Positions 9,024 to 17,878 of a stretch of 64,000 bases of DNA are shown piece after piece. Where the stretch lies: assembly GCA_023419605.1 (NCBI GenBank), contig JAEZXR010000127.1, positions 137,478 to 201,477 on the forward strand, given 5' to 3'. Both the position numbers and the translations under genes were made by a program. Numbering within the stretch: the stretch's first letter is position 1; each line of letters starts with the position of its first letter. The notes beneath the pieces are model-generated. The model ran no database searches. It was given only the letters and a program-made list of their open reading frames with translations, and had not been told where the DNA came from. The stretch is from Bacillota bacterium (lineage in GTDB: Bacteria > Bacillota > Clostridia > Acetivibrionales > JAEZXR01).

Positions 9024-9101
9024 CATCAAACTGATGGATATAGTACAGGGAATGATCGGATAAGAGGCGAGAGTGAGGAGGGCTGGAATGGCAATATAGT
9101 A

Positions 9102-9239
9102 CTCCCTCCGGCAGCTTTGCTGCCACCTCCCTCTGAGAGGGAGGCTTTATTTCTCAGTTTTAGCCTCAGCGGCAATTTAGCCGAAAATGCTCTTAGAGTC
9201 TCCCTCTGGGAGGGGGATGTCACGTAGTGACAGGGGGAG
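9102..9239. repeat. 138-nt MITE-like structured repeat between tsaE and tsaB
   Basis: The block begins CTCCCTCCGG and ends ACAGGGGGAG, giving imperfect inverted termini. Inside are several short hairpins: CAGC/GCTG near 9112, CTCCCTC/GAGGGAG near 9127-9143 and 9200-9213, and ATGTCACGTAGTGACA at 9217-9232. It resembles a family of interspersed clostridial repeats that often produces spurious short ORFs when annotated. The rest of 9024-9338 holds the tsaB ribosome binding site (GAGAGG) and no gene. Confidence 0.65.
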
Positions 9240-9338
9240 CAAGCGGCCTTCATGGCTCCATATTCCTTATTACAAGCACATAGACAAAGCGGGCAAAAAT
9301 GAAAAAGTACAGACTAGAATACAAGAGAGGTAAACACG

Positions 9339-10040
9339 ATGAAGGTACTTGCAGTTGATACTTCTGCTTCAGTGGCAGCAGTAGCAGTGATGGAAAACGA
9401 TCGATTGCTGGGGGAATTCAGCATAAATCATAAGAAGACACATTCCCAAAAGCTCATGCCCATGATTAAAGAGCTTTTGGCCGGATTGGAGCTGACTCCG
9501 GGAGATATGGATTTGTTTGCTGCCTCCGGTGGCCCCGGGTCCTTTACAGGGCTTCGGATTGGTGTTACCACTGTCAAAGCCATGGCTTATGCAGTTCAAA
9601 AACCTGTTATCAGCGTACCCACCCTGGATGCCCTTGCATATAATATACCATTCACGGATTCTATGGTGTGTCCGATGATGGATGCGAGGAATAATCAAGT
9701 GTTTACAGCACTTTACAGCCGAGAAGAAAATAAACAGAAGAAGATCACAGAGTACCTGGGAATACCCGTTCCTGAGTTGATACAACTGATAAAGGGAAAG
9801 AACAGAAAAGTTCTTTTTTTGGGGGATGGAGTAGAGATACACCGGGATTTCCTCCAGCAGGAGTTGAATGACAACTGTGAATTTGCACCGGGCTGCATGA
9901 ACCTGCAAAAAGCATCCTCTGTTGCCCAGCTGGCCCTTATGCGGGCGGCAGAGGGGTCACTGGAAAACTGCTTTGATATGGTGCCGTTCTACCTGCGCAA
10001 ATCCCAGGCAGAACGAATGCTGGAATTGAAAAAAGGGTGA
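9339..10040 (+). CDS. tsaB: tRNA t6A37 biosynthesis protein TsaB
   Basis: 233 residues of the ASKHA fold: VLAVDTSASVAAVAV at the N-terminus, HSQKLMPMI and the strongly conserved SGGPGSFTGLRIGVTT (about 65-80), then KPVISVPTLDALAY. TsaB is the non-catalytic partner that dimerises with TsaD. Length is typical. Only 1 nt separates it from rimI, so the two form an operon. The GAGAGG ribosome binding site lies after the repeat that separates it from tsaE. Confidence 0.96.
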   Translation: MKVLAVDTSASVAAVAVMENDRLLGEFSINHKKTHSQKLMPMIKELLAGLELTPGDMDLFAASGGPGSFTGLRIGVTTVKAMAYAVQKPVISVPTLDALAYNIPFTDSMVCPMMDARNNQVFTALYSREENKQKKITEYLGIPVPELIQLIKGKNRKVLFLGDGVEIHRDFLQQELNDNCEFAPGCMNLQKASSVAQLALMRAAEGSLENCFDMVPFYLRKSQAERMLELKKG

Positions 10041-10041
10041 T

Positions 10042-10497
10042 ATGATGGAAAATGTTGAGATAACCTACATGGGATTGGAACACATCGATGGAGTAATGGT
10101 TGTAGAAAACCTCAGTTTCAGTATACCCTGGTCCAAGGAGGCATTTATACAGGAGATTACAGCCAACCAGTTTGCCATTTATGTAGTTGCACTTGTGGAT
10201 GGAAACGCAGTGGGATATGCCGGAATGTGGAAGGTCTTTGATGAGGGACATATCACCAATATTGCCGTTCACCCGGAATTCAGGAAGAGCGGGGTTGGGG
10301 GCCTCCTCATGGAAAAGCTTCTGCAAATCGCAAAGGAGGAGGAAATTCAGGGGTTGACCCTGGAGGTTCGAAGAGGGAATCTTCCGGCGCAGAAGCTCTA
10401 CCAGAAATATGGCTTTGAGTCTGCCGGGATTCGAAAAGGCTATTATGCCGACAATGGCGAGGACGCGATTATCATGTGGAAACATGGTGTTAATTGA
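10042..10497 (+). CDS. rimI: ribosomal protein S18-alanine N-acetyltransferase RimI
   Basis: 151 residues, a compact GNAT protein. The acetyl-CoA motif A is visible as ITNIAVHPEFRKSGVGGLLM (about 72-91) and the end of the fold as LEVRRGNLPAQKLYQKYGFE. RimI acetylates the N-terminus of S18, and in Firmicutes its gene commonly follows tsaB. The stop codon lies inside the left arm of an AATTGAGAATGGAGAA-type repeat (from 10492), so the last residues (GVN) may have been remodelled by that insertion. GGGTGAT precedes the ATG. Confidence 0.93.
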   Translation: MMENVEITYMGLEHIDGVMVVENLSFSIPWSKEAFIQEITANQFAIYVVALVDGNAVGYAGMWKVFDEGHITNIAVHPEFRKSGVGGLLMEKLLQIAKEEEIQGLTLEVRRGNLPAQKLYQKYGFESAGIRKGYYADNGEDAIIMWKHGVN

Positions 10498-10649
10498 GAA
10501 TGGAGAATTGAAAATTGAGAATGCTTGATAATAACTAGAACTGATATCACATTTCTAATGTATTGGTCATTTGAAGATCATAAGCTTACGGAAGTGAGTA
10601 TATTATTACTAAGTTTAAATTTTTCATTCTCCATTCTCAATTTTCAATT
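10492..10649. repeat. inverted-repeat pair without a gene (left arm 10492-10523, right arm 10625-10649)
   Basis: The pairing core is an 18-bp perfect inverted repeat (10506-10523 with 10632-10649, arm AATTGAAAATTGAGAATG). The arms enclose about 100 nt of A/T-rich non-coding DNA. The same arm motifs flank the S23-type gene at 37.6-38.0 kb. Here the interval has no open frame, so this is an empty or decayed copy. It sits between rimI and the Lon-family gene. Confidence 0.65.
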
Positions 10650-10671
10650 TAAAAAGTGTGGGGGTATGTAG

Positions 10672-13074
10672 ATGGCTAAAATTAGGGAATTGACTTATAA
10701 TGAACTTAAAAAAACATGCAGTACGGAATTGTTTGCGTTTACAGATACATCTGAAATAGAGCCTTGTGACATCATATTCGGTCAGGAAAGAGCCGTTAAG
10801 GCATTGGAATTCGGCTTGAAAATTAAGACAAGGGGTTATAACGTATATATGTCGGGCATGACGGGAACGGGAAAAACCAGTTATGCCCATAATTATATCC
10901 GAACCATTGCCCAATCAGCCAAAACACCGGACGACTGGTGTTATATATATAACTTTGAGACATCCAACCAACCCATGGCGCTAAATTTGCCGGCAGGAAC
11001 GGGTAAAGTGTTCCAAAAGGATATGGATGATTTTACCAAGATCATCAAGGAAGAAATCGCAAAGGCCTTTGAGAGTGAAGACTATGAAAAGGAAAAGGCT
11101 GAAATTGAAAAGGAATACGAGGAGAAGCGGGATGAACTGCTGGAGATATTGAAAGAGGATGCCCAAAAGCACGGATTCAAGGTCAAGAGCACCAATGCCG
11201 GGATTTATTTTGTACCCGTGGTAGAGGGAAAGACTCTCAGTGAGCAGGAATATGGGGAACTGGATGAGGAGATCCGGGATCAAATCGAAGAGAAATCCGA
11301 TATCATCCAGATGGAAACCATGGAGATTATCCGCAAAATCAAAAATGTTGAAAAGGAAGCCGTGGAGAGAGTCACCGAATGGGAGAACCGGATTGCACTT
11401 TTTGCTGTTGGAATGCACATTAAGGACCTGAAGGAAAAATATAAGAGCTATCAAAAAATTACGACCTTCCTGGATTGTGTGCAGAATGACATTTTAGAAA
11501 ATCTGGATGAATTTATTGAGGTAGAGGTTCCGGAAGACCAACAGCAGCTGCTTCTGCCCTGGATGATGAAAAATGATTCCTCTCCTGCCGACAAATACAA
11601 AGTCAATTTGTTGGTGGATAATAGCAAATTACAGGGCGCTCCTGTCATCGTTGATTATAACCCTACCTATTATAATCTGCTGGGAAAGCTGGAGTATGAG
11701 AATGAGCTCGGTTCCGTTACGACGGACTTTACCATGATTAAAGGGGGCTTGCTGCATCAGGCCAATGGCGGATATCTGATACTCCAGGCAAAGGATATCC
11801 TGAACAATGCCCTATCCTGGGAGGCATTAAAGAGGGCACTGCGTACCCGGGAGATCTATATTGAGAATATTAAGGAGCAGACGGGACTGGTGGCGGTTTC
11901 TACCTTAAAGCCTGAACCTATCCCCATGGATATAAAAATCATTTTGGTGGGAAGTGAATATGTATACCAGCTCCTTTACGAATATGAAGAGGATTTCAAA
12001 AAGCTTTTCAAAATCAAGGCAGATTTCGATGATGAAATGATACGGAGCCAAGACAATATCAACCGCCTGGTTCAGTTTATCAGTTCCTTCTGTCAAAAGG
12101 AAAACACACGGCATTTTGATAAAACCGGTGTGGCAAAGGTCGTTGAATACAGCTCCAGAATGGTAGAGGACCAGAATAAAATAACAGCCAGGTTTAACGA
12201 TATTGTAGAGATACTCTGTGAGTCCTGTGCATGGGCAGAGATTGAAGGATCGGAGACTGTAAGTGAAAAGCATGTTGCGAAGGCCGTGGAAGAGAAAAGA
12301 TACCGTTCCAATAAATATGATCAGAAGCTGCTGGAGATGTTGGAAGAAGGTACGCTGATGGTGGATACGGAGGGTGAGGTTACAGGACAGATCAATGGAC
12401 TTACCATATTGGACATGGGGGACAACATCTTTGGAAAGCCGTCACGTATCACGGCTACGACCTTTATAGGAGAAGCAGGAATCATTAATATCGAGCGGGA
12501 AATTGAAATGAGCGGGACTTCCCATAGTAAGGGAGTGCTAATATTAAACGGATATCTTGGACAGAAGTATGCACAGGATATGCCCCTATCCCTCTCTGCA
12601 ACCCTGTGCTTTGAACAGCTTTATAACGGCGTGGACGGTGACAGCGCTTCCAGCACTGAACTTTATGCGCTGTTGTCAAGCCTTGCTGAAGTACCCATCA
12701 AACAGGGAATTGCCGTTACCGGCTCTGTAAACCAAAAGGGAGAAATACAGCCCATCGGCGGAGTTACCCATAAGATCGAAGGATTTTTTGAATTATGTAA
12801 CAGGCGGGGACTGACAGGGAGCCAGGGAGTTATCATTCCTCACCAAAATATAAGGAACCTGGTTTTGAATGATGATGTGATTGCCGCGGTAAAAGACGGT
12901 AAATTCCATATTTATCCTATTAAAACCGTTGATGAGGGAATTGAAATCCTAACAGGGATTGAAGCGGGAAAAAAACAGGCAGACGGAAGTTATTCGGAAG
13001 GAAGCATAAATTTCCGTGTTCATGAGAAGTTGAAGAGATTCGCCGAAGCTGTGAATCATAAAAGCAAAAAATAA
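10672..13074 (+). CDS. Lon-family ATP-dependent protease (AAA_32 / Lon_C type)
   Basis: 800 residues. The P-loop is GMTGTGKT (about 62-69). A long coiled-coil/helical insertion rich in Glu and Lys spans about 130-270. A second ATPase part includes GGLLHQANGGYLILQAKDIL. The C-terminal S16 protease domain carries the Ser658-Lys701 dyad (VDGDSASS and PIGGVTHK), exactly 43 residues apart as in Lon. It lacks the Lon N-terminal substrate domain and has no membrane anchor, so it belongs to the soluble Lon-related branch and is distinct from LonB at 26.6 kb. It should degrade unfolded or regulatory proteins. The stop codon lies in a 48-bp palindrome. Confidence 0.93.
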   Translation: MAKIRELTYNELKKTCSTELFAFTDTSEIEPCDIIFGQERAVKALEFGLKIKTRGYNVYMSGMTGTGKTSYAHNYIRTIAQSAKTPDDWCYIYNFETSNQPMALNLPAGTGKVFQKDMDDFTKIIKEEIAKAFESEDYEKEKAEIEKEYEEKRDELLEILKEDAQKHGFKVKSTNAGIYFVPVVEGKTLSEQEYGELDEEIRDQIEEKSDIIQMETMEIIRKIKNVEKEAVERVTEWENRIALFAVGMHIKDLKEKYKSYQKITTFLDCVQNDILENLDEFIEVEVPEDQQQLLLPWMMKNDSSPADKYKVNLLVDNSKLQGAPVIVDYNPTYYNLLGKLEYENELGSVTTDFTMIKGGLLHQANGGYLILQAKDILNNALSWEALKRALRTREIYIENIKEQTGLVAVSTLKPEPIPMDIKIILVGSEYVYQLLYEYEEDFKKLFKIKADFDDEMIRSQDNINRLVQFISSFCQKENTRHFDKTGVAKVVEYSSRMVEDQNKITARFNDIVEILCESCAWAEIEGSETVSEKHVAKAVEEKRYRSNKYDQKLLEMLEEGTLMVDTEGEVTGQINGLTILDMGDNIFGKPSRITATTFIGEAGIINIEREIEMSGTSHSKGVLILNGYLGQKYAQDMPLSLSATLCFEQLYNGVDGDSASSTELYALLSSLAEVPIKQGIAVTGSVNQKGEIQPIGGVTHKIEGFFELCNRRGLTGSQGVIIPHQNIRNLVLNDDVIAAVKDGKFHIYPIKTVDEGIEILTGIEAGKKQADGSYSEGSINFRVHEKLKRFAEAVNHKSKK

Positions 13075-13108
13075 GGGGTTGCCATGGCAACCCCTTATTT
13101 TTTGCTTT
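13061..13108. terminator. bidirectional terminator, 48-bp perfect palindrome
   Basis: The sequence 13061-13108 is a perfect palindrome centred on GCCATGGC, with A-runs on one side and T-runs on the other, so it can stop transcription from both the Lon-family gene and the convergent chemoreceptor gene. It contains the Lon-family stop codon (13072-13074). Confidence 0.9.
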
Positions 13109-13112
13109 GTAT

Positions 13113-15269
13113 CTATTCTGCTATCTTAAATGTTGAAACCGCGTCATTCAGTTCTCTGGCCACGTCATTCAAGCCCTTGGCAAAATTGGACAGCTCCTCT
13201 GAGCCTGCAATCTGTTCCTGGGTGCTGGCAGAGACTTCCTCAGAAGTTGCTGCTGCTTCTTCCGAGACGGCAGAAATATTCTCAATGGATTCCAGCGCTT
13301 TTTCCTTATATACCAGTATGCTCTTTACAGAGTCCGTCATATAGTCGATACGGCTGGATATGCCTTCCATAGCTTCAAAGATGGTTTTGAAGGCAGCATC
13401 CGTTTCCGAAACGGATGTCATCTGTTCCTGGATGGTAATGCTGGTGCTGTTCACGGCATCCGCAGTGACCTGGGTTTTCTGTTGTATACTGTTAAGAATA
13501 TTGTTGATATTGATGGACGCCTCTTTGGATTGGTCTGCCAGTTTTCTAACTTCGTCCGCAACAACGGCAAATCCTCTTCCGGCTTCTCCTGCTCTTGCCG
13601 CTTCAATGGCTGCATTCAGCGAGAGAAGGTTGGTCTGTTCCGCAATTCCTACGATGACTTTCACGATCTTCTTGATTTCCTTCATGTTATTGTTCAAGTC
13701 ATTAATATCCTCAACGATTTTGAGAGAAGAATTATTGGTCTGCACGGCCTTGTTATTCAGATCCCGAACCGTAGACATGGCAGTTTCACTGAGTTTCTTG
13801 GTATTAGTGACTACATCCGACACCTGGGCCATGTCATCTTCAACCCTGTTGATTCCGTCCGAAAGAAGCGTGATATGGCTTACACCTTCCGCTACCTCCT
13901 GCGCCTGCTCGGAAGCTCCTTTAGCCACCTGCTGAATGGTGGCGGCGATTTGCTCCGAGGCTGAATAGGAACGGTCTGAAAGATCCATGATGCCTTGGGT
14001 GCTGGTTAAAACATTCTGGGCGAGAGAGTTTACTTTGGATATCAGCGTGCTGATGTTGCCCAACATGTCATTAAAAATACCGCTGACTTCGCCCAATTCA
14101 TCCTTGCTTGTATCCGTAAGGGAAATAGCCAGATTACCTTTCTTTGCCTCCTCCATGGAAGACACCAGCTGTCTCAAAGGAGTGGAAATACTTCTCGATA
14201 TTACAAAGGATAGAATGATCGCCAGAATAAGGGAAATTACGCTCACGATAATATTGCCGCCCAATATTTTACCGGATTCATTGTTCAAATAGCTGTACGG
14301 GATGGTAGTAACAATATACCAGCCGGTGGTGGTGACCTTCGAGTAGGACACCAGGTAATCTTTATTTTGGATAGAAGTGTCAAAGGTACTGAGGCCTGCC
14401 TCTTCATTAGACTTTATTTGCTCAAGAAGCCCAAGGTTTTCATAGGTTTTCCCCAGATTGGTCTTTGTCTTGTTGGAGACCATGGTTCCCTGAGGGTCTA
14501 GGATAAGGATATCTACGCCATTTCCCAGGTTAACATCTTTATAAACCGAAGATAGGAGACTTTCATCAATGGCCATCAAAAGAACCCCGAGGCTGCTTCC
14601 TCCGCTGGTAGAGTTAATGGAACGGGCGGCAATGATGAAATTGCCTGACATCGTCCATACGGTTCTCCCTTTTCCTTCCTTTGCCGCGGCTATGATTTTC
14701 CCGGATTCTTCCGGGCTCATGGATAGCGTGCCATAGGCAGTAAACATCTCGCTGCCTGTATTGATTTCAACATATTTTATGGCATTGTTCATGGAAAACT
14801 TGCCTGTAAACAGCTTGGTGATCTGGTTTATGCTCTCCAACCGCGCCATGAGATTATTAGGGTCGAGGTTGCGCGTATTAAGTGCACTCTGGACAATATC
14901 GGCAAAAATAATTTCCGTTGAATATCCTTCCAGTTTGGATACTTCCGTCTGTATGTTCTTTTGAAGCTGTCCTGTAATCTGATCGGAATATGCGGATATC
15001 TTATCGCTGATAGCTTTACTGGATTGAGAATAAGAAGAAATTCCTATAGCCAGAAGAGGCAGAAAAGATAACAAAATAAATGAAGCAATCAATCGTGCCT
15101 GTATTTTTACTTTACGTAAAGGTTTACCGATCAGTGTGAGCAAGTGGTTTGCCCTGTCAAAATTTGGAGCATTTTTTGGCAACTTGAGGTTACCTCTGAA
15201 TTTTGATAAAAACTTTCCGGGTTCAAAATGAATAGCAGGTTTGACAAACTTTAACTTTGCCATTTTCAT
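13113..15269 (-). CDS. methyl-accepting chemotaxis protein with dCache sensor
   Basis: 718 residues. The N-terminus has about 55 cytoplasmic residues, then a membrane helix (LIASFILLSFLPLLAIGI). A large extracellular double-Cache-like domain follows (about 85-330, with YVEINTGSEMFTAYG and DILILDPQGTMVSNK). After the second helix (IIVSVISLILAIILSFVIS) comes HAMP and the signalling coiled coil. Its hairpin tip (EQTNLLSLNAAIEAARAGEAGRG) binds CheA/CheW. It senses a small extracellular ligand, not identifiable here. The unusually long basic N-terminus before the first helix is atypical. A promoter is visible upstream at 15306-15334. Confidence 0.94.
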   Translation of the reverse strand: MKMAKLKFVKPAIHFEPGKFLSKFRGNLKLPKNAPNFDRANHLLTLIGKPLRKVKIQARLIASFILLSFLPLLAIGISSYSQSSKAISDKISAYSDQITGQLQKNIQTEVSKLEGYSTEIIFADIVQSALNTRNLDPNNLMARLESINQITKLFTGKFSMNNAIKYVEINTGSEMFTAYGTLSMSPEESGKIIAAAKEGKGRTVWTMSGNFIIAARSINSTSGGSSLGVLLMAIDESLLSSVYKDVNLGNGVDILILDPQGTMVSNKTKTNLGKTYENLGLLEQIKSNEEAGLSTFDTSIQNKDYLVSYSKVTTTGWYIVTTIPYSYLNNESGKILGGNIIVSVISLILAIILSFVISRSISTPLRQLVSSMEEAKKGNLAISLTDTSKDELGEVSGIFNDMLGNISTLISKVNSLAQNVLTSTQGIMDLSDRSYSASEQIAATIQQVAKGASEQAQEVAEGVSHITLLSDGINRVEDDMAQVSDVVTNTKKLSETAMSTVRDLNNKAVQTNNSSLKIVEDINDLNNNMKEIKKIVKVIVGIAEQTNLLSLNAAIEAARAGEAGRGFAVVADEVRKLADQSKEASININNILNSIQQKTQVTADAVNSTSITIQEQMTSVSETDAAFKTIFEAMEGISSRIDYMTDSVKSILVYKEKALESIENISAVSEEAAATSEEVSASTQEQIAGSEELSNFAKGLNDVARELNDAVSTFKIAE

Positions 15270-15305
15270 ACCTCCGTTATAGGTGAAATAAGGTAAGATA
15301 TACCA

Positions 15306-15334
15306 ATATTATATATTTCGACACTGACTGTCAA
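15306..15334 (-). promoter_or_regulatory. promoter of the dCache chemoreceptor gene
   Basis: On the minus strand TTGACA (15329-15334) and TAATAT (15306-15311) are separated by 17 bp. The site is about 35 bp before the gene's ATG. Confidence 0.7.
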
Positions 15335-15486
15335 ATTCCTTTAAATTCTAAAAAAAATTGTCATTTCTGTATTTAAGGTATAGGATCTGCAAGTGTCCAT
15401 AATTATATCGGCAAAAGCGGGCGATATTTTAGCCGATAAATTACAATGCATCCTCAGACATAAATCATGACAAATCGTAAAATAGT

Positions 15487-16077
15487 ATGTATGAAAGCAC
15501 AAAAGAATGGAGTGGGAATCCGTTGGAAATGTCGGATATTGAACTGATCAATCAGTGCCTCGACGGGAAGCAGGAAGCTTTCGAAGAAATTGTGAACAGA
15601 TACAAAAAGCTTATTTACAGTGTAGTGTATAACATGATAAGCGACAAACAGGAAGTAAGTGATATTTCCCAGGAGGTCTTTATCAGAATATACAGGTCCT
15701 TGGACAGGTACAACCCGCAGTTTAAATTTTCTACCTGGGCTGTAAGGATCACTACGAACTACTGCCTGGATATTTTGAGGAAAAAGAAGGTGGATTCAGT
15801 GCCAATGGATGATATTGTAGGGATATCCAGCGGGAGCGATACTCCGGAAGTGCGATATATAAACAAGGAGCGCAGTGAAAAGATCCGGAAAGCAGTGGCT
15901 GAGCTGCCGGAAAAATATAGAGTACCTATTATACTTTTCCACCAAAACGGATTGTCCTACGAAGAAATGACAAAAGTTCTCGATGAGCCCATGTCCATTA
16001 TAAAAAACAGGCTATACCGGGCGCGGCTCCTGTTAAGGGACAAATTATCAAAAGATAGAAAGGAGGAGGTACTATGA
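15487..16077 (+). CDS. ECF-type RNA polymerase sigma factor
   Basis: 196 residues. Region 2 includes FEEIVNRYKKLIYSVVYNM and DISQEVFIRIYRSLDRY with FSTWAVRITTNYCLDILRK (about 30-100). Region 4 contains LPEKYRVPIILFHQNGLSYEEM, the -35-reading helix-turn-helix (about 137-185). It overlaps the anti-sigma gene by 4 nt (ATGA), which implies translational coupling. The first ATG has no clear ribosome binding site; a later in-frame ATG at 15532 (MSDIELINQ) is possible. The pair with the zinc-finger anti-sigma indicates an envelope-stress type system. Confidence 0.92.
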   Translation: MYESTKEWSGNPLEMSDIELINQCLDGKQEAFEEIVNRYKKLIYSVVYNMISDKQEVSDISQEVFIRIYRSLDRYNPQFKFSTWAVRITTNYCLDILRKKKVDSVPMDDIVGISSGSDTPEVRYINKERSEKIRKAVAELPEKYRVPIILFHQNGLSYEEMTKVLDEPMSIIKNRLYRARLLLRDKLSKDRKEEVL

Positions 16078-16604
16078 AGTGTGAAGAAGCAAGTGTATGG
16101 ATCATGAAATACTTTGACAAGGAACTGAACGATATTGAAGTAGGCCAGCTAAAACAGCATTTAAAGGGATGTATGACCTGTAATACCGAGTTCGAGGAGT
16201 TAAACGGTATCCTGGGAGTGCTGGAAGAGGAACGGGGAATCGAACCTCCCGAAGGCTTTGAAACTTTGGTAATGGGTAAAATCAAGGCTCTTACTGTAGA
16301 GAGAAAGAAACGGACAGATAGATTTTTCATAATTCTTTATGCTGTATCATCGATGATTTTGTTCGGCATGGCCACCTGGTTGGTGGGCTACTTCCAGGAA
16401 GTAAGCTTTTTAGAAGTTGTGAGCAAAATCGTAATGGTTATGAATTCCGTTATCCGGGTCTTCCATGCGATATCGACCTCGGAAGCAGGCGGTATCCTTT
16501 ACGGTGTATTGATCACTGCTTTTGCCCTGGTAATGGGGTATATGGGAATGATAATTTTTATGGATAATAATGTTGGAGGCGCCAGCAATGAAGCGGATAA
16601 ATAA
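16074..16604 (+). CDS. anti-sigma factor with N-terminal zinc finger (zf-HC2) and membrane helices
   Basis: 176 residues. The HC2 zinc motif is Cys3 with H29-x3-C33-x2-C36, the anti-sigma domain that clamps the ECF factor in the cytoplasm. Two hydrophobic segments follow (about 87-105 ILYAVSSMILFGMATWLVG, and about 141-165 GVLITAFALVMGYMGMIIF). AGGAGGAGG lies just before the ATG. It overlaps the sigma gene by 4 nt and the next gene by 17 nt, giving a tight three-gene operon. Release of the sigma factor would need proteolysis or a conformational signal at the membrane. Confidence 0.88.
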   Translation: MKCEEASVWIMKYFDKELNDIEVGQLKQHLKGCMTCNTEFEELNGILGVLEEERGIEPPEGFETLVMGKIKALTVERKKRTDRFFIILYAVSSMILFGMATWLVGYFQEVSFLEVVSKIVMVMNSVIRVFHAISTSEAGGILYGVLITAFALVMGYMGMIIFMDNNVGGASNEADK

Positions 16605-17829
16605 GAAAGCAGCAGCCATTTTGTGTATGGCAGTACTGTTGTTAATTCCAATGACCCTGGTCTTTGCAAATGCAGGCAATTCCTCCGTCTCAAAGAATCA
16701 AACCGTCACAAGGGATTGGTTTGCCATTGATCAGGCGGTGAGTAATGAGGGTACGATAAAGGGAGATTTTATAGCGCTGGGCCAATCGCTCACCTCCGCA
16801 GGAAGAATTGAAGGCGACCTGCTTTGTGCGGCTTCCGATGTAAGCATGACCGGGAAGGTGGACGGAGATGTCAGAGTTGCTGCCGCTGCCGTAACCCTCT
16901 CCGGGGAAATCGGAAAGAATGTAAATGCTTTCGCCAGTAATGTATTAATGGGTAATTCGGCCTATGTCGGAGGGAATCTTATTGCCTTTGCCAATACCAT
17001 CGAAGTGGATGGGACTGTAAAGGGTTATTCACGGCTAGGCGGGGGGAAAATCGTTCTTAAGGGTGATTTTGCAGGAGATGTTGATATTAACGTGGATGAC
17101 GGCTATGGAGATCCCAATGTGGAGCTTCATGTCCTGCCGGGGACGAAAATCCATGGGAAGCTGACCTATAAAGGCCTTAACGAAGCTTTTATCGCCGACG
17201 GAGCGCAAGTCGGTAGCTTCCAGTGGATTCAGGCGGACGAAAAGGCAAAAAGTGCCGAAACAAAAGGAGCAGGAGAGTATGCCGTAAAATATCTTAGAAT
17301 GCTGATTGCCGCAGCGATCTACTTCTTTATAGCAATGCTTGTGTACCGGCTGTTCCCGGGATTATTTGCATACCAGGGCAGTATTATCGGAGAAAAGCCG
17401 TTAAAGGTTTTAGGAATGGGTTTGGCAGCGGTGGGGCTGGTATTTGCCGCCATAATAACCTTCATATTCCTTCTCGCAGTCACAGCCTTCATTGCTTCTC
17501 CCATGGTGGCAGTTGTTTTTGGAACGGCAATGGCCCTTGCTTACGTACTTATATTTTACTTTTCAACCATACCTGTCAGTATGTGGTTGGGTAATGTGCT
17601 ACTGAATGGCAAAAATAATGTTCCTACCCGGTTCGGAATCGGCTTCCTGACCATTACGGCAGTACAGGTGCTGCTGAAGCTGCTGGGCGAAGTAAGTCCG
17701 GCCGGAATTATATTCTCAACGCTGTGGTACATCTTCGTCATTATCATTGGTATATTCGGTGCCGGGGCGCTGATCTATGGGATTGGCAATACGGTTTTCC
17801 GGCTCAGGCGTGCTGATAGCGTGGAATAA
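16588..17829 (+). CDS. bactofilin-like beta-repeat protein with signal peptide and C-terminal membrane helices
   Basis: 413 residues from ATG 16588, chosen because GGAGG (16575-16579) is 8 nt upstream; the in-frame ATG at 16570 precedes that site. It starts with a signal peptide (KRINKKAAAILCMAVLLLIPMT...FA). About 160 residues of short repeats follow, of the type GxIxGDxxxxGxxxxxxGxIxGD (e.g. EGTIKGDFIALGQ, GRIEGDLLCAASD, GKVDGDVRVAAA), as in polymer-forming bactofilin beta-helices. Four hydrophobic segments follow (about 235-400). Bactofilins are normally cytoplasmic and lack these parts, so this one would present a beta-helix outside the membrane. As the third gene of the sigma/anti-sigma operon it is a candidate effector or sensor. 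Confidence 0.8.
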   Translation: MKRINKKAAAILCMAVLLLIPMTLVFANAGNSSVSKNQTVTRDWFAIDQAVSNEGTIKGDFIALGQSLTSAGRIEGDLLCAASDVSMTGKVDGDVRVAAAAVTLSGEIGKNVNAFASNVLMGNSAYVGGNLIAFANTIEVDGTVKGYSRLGGGKIVLKGDFAGDVDINVDDGYGDPNVELHVLPGTKIHGKLTYKGLNEAFIADGAQVGSFQWIQADEKAKSAETKGAGEYAVKYLRMLIAAAIYFFIAMLVYRLFPGLFAYQGSIIGEKPLKVLGMGLAAVGLVFAAIITFIFLLAVTAFIASPMVAVVFGTAMALAYVLIFYFSTIPVSMWLGNVLLNGKNNVPTRFGIGFLTITAVQVLLKLLGEVSPAGIIFSTLWYIFVIIIGIFGAGALIYGIGNTVFRLRRADSVE

Positions 17830-17842
17830 AATTTTAAATAAA

Positions 17843-17878
17843 AAAGCTCGTGAAAATACAAATTCACGGGCTTTTTTT
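17843..17878 (+). terminator. terminator of the ECF sigma operon
   Basis: Stem AAAGCTCGTGAA with TTCACGGGCTTT (one G-T pair) followed by seven T residues. The following 17880-18157 has nothing I recognise beyond the next gene's ribosome binding site. Confidence 0.88.

Noticed and set aside
9026..9253. 75-residue minus-strand frame between tsaE and tsaB
   Set aside because: It translates the structured repeat at 9102-9239. Such repeats give spurious short frames in many clostridial genomes.
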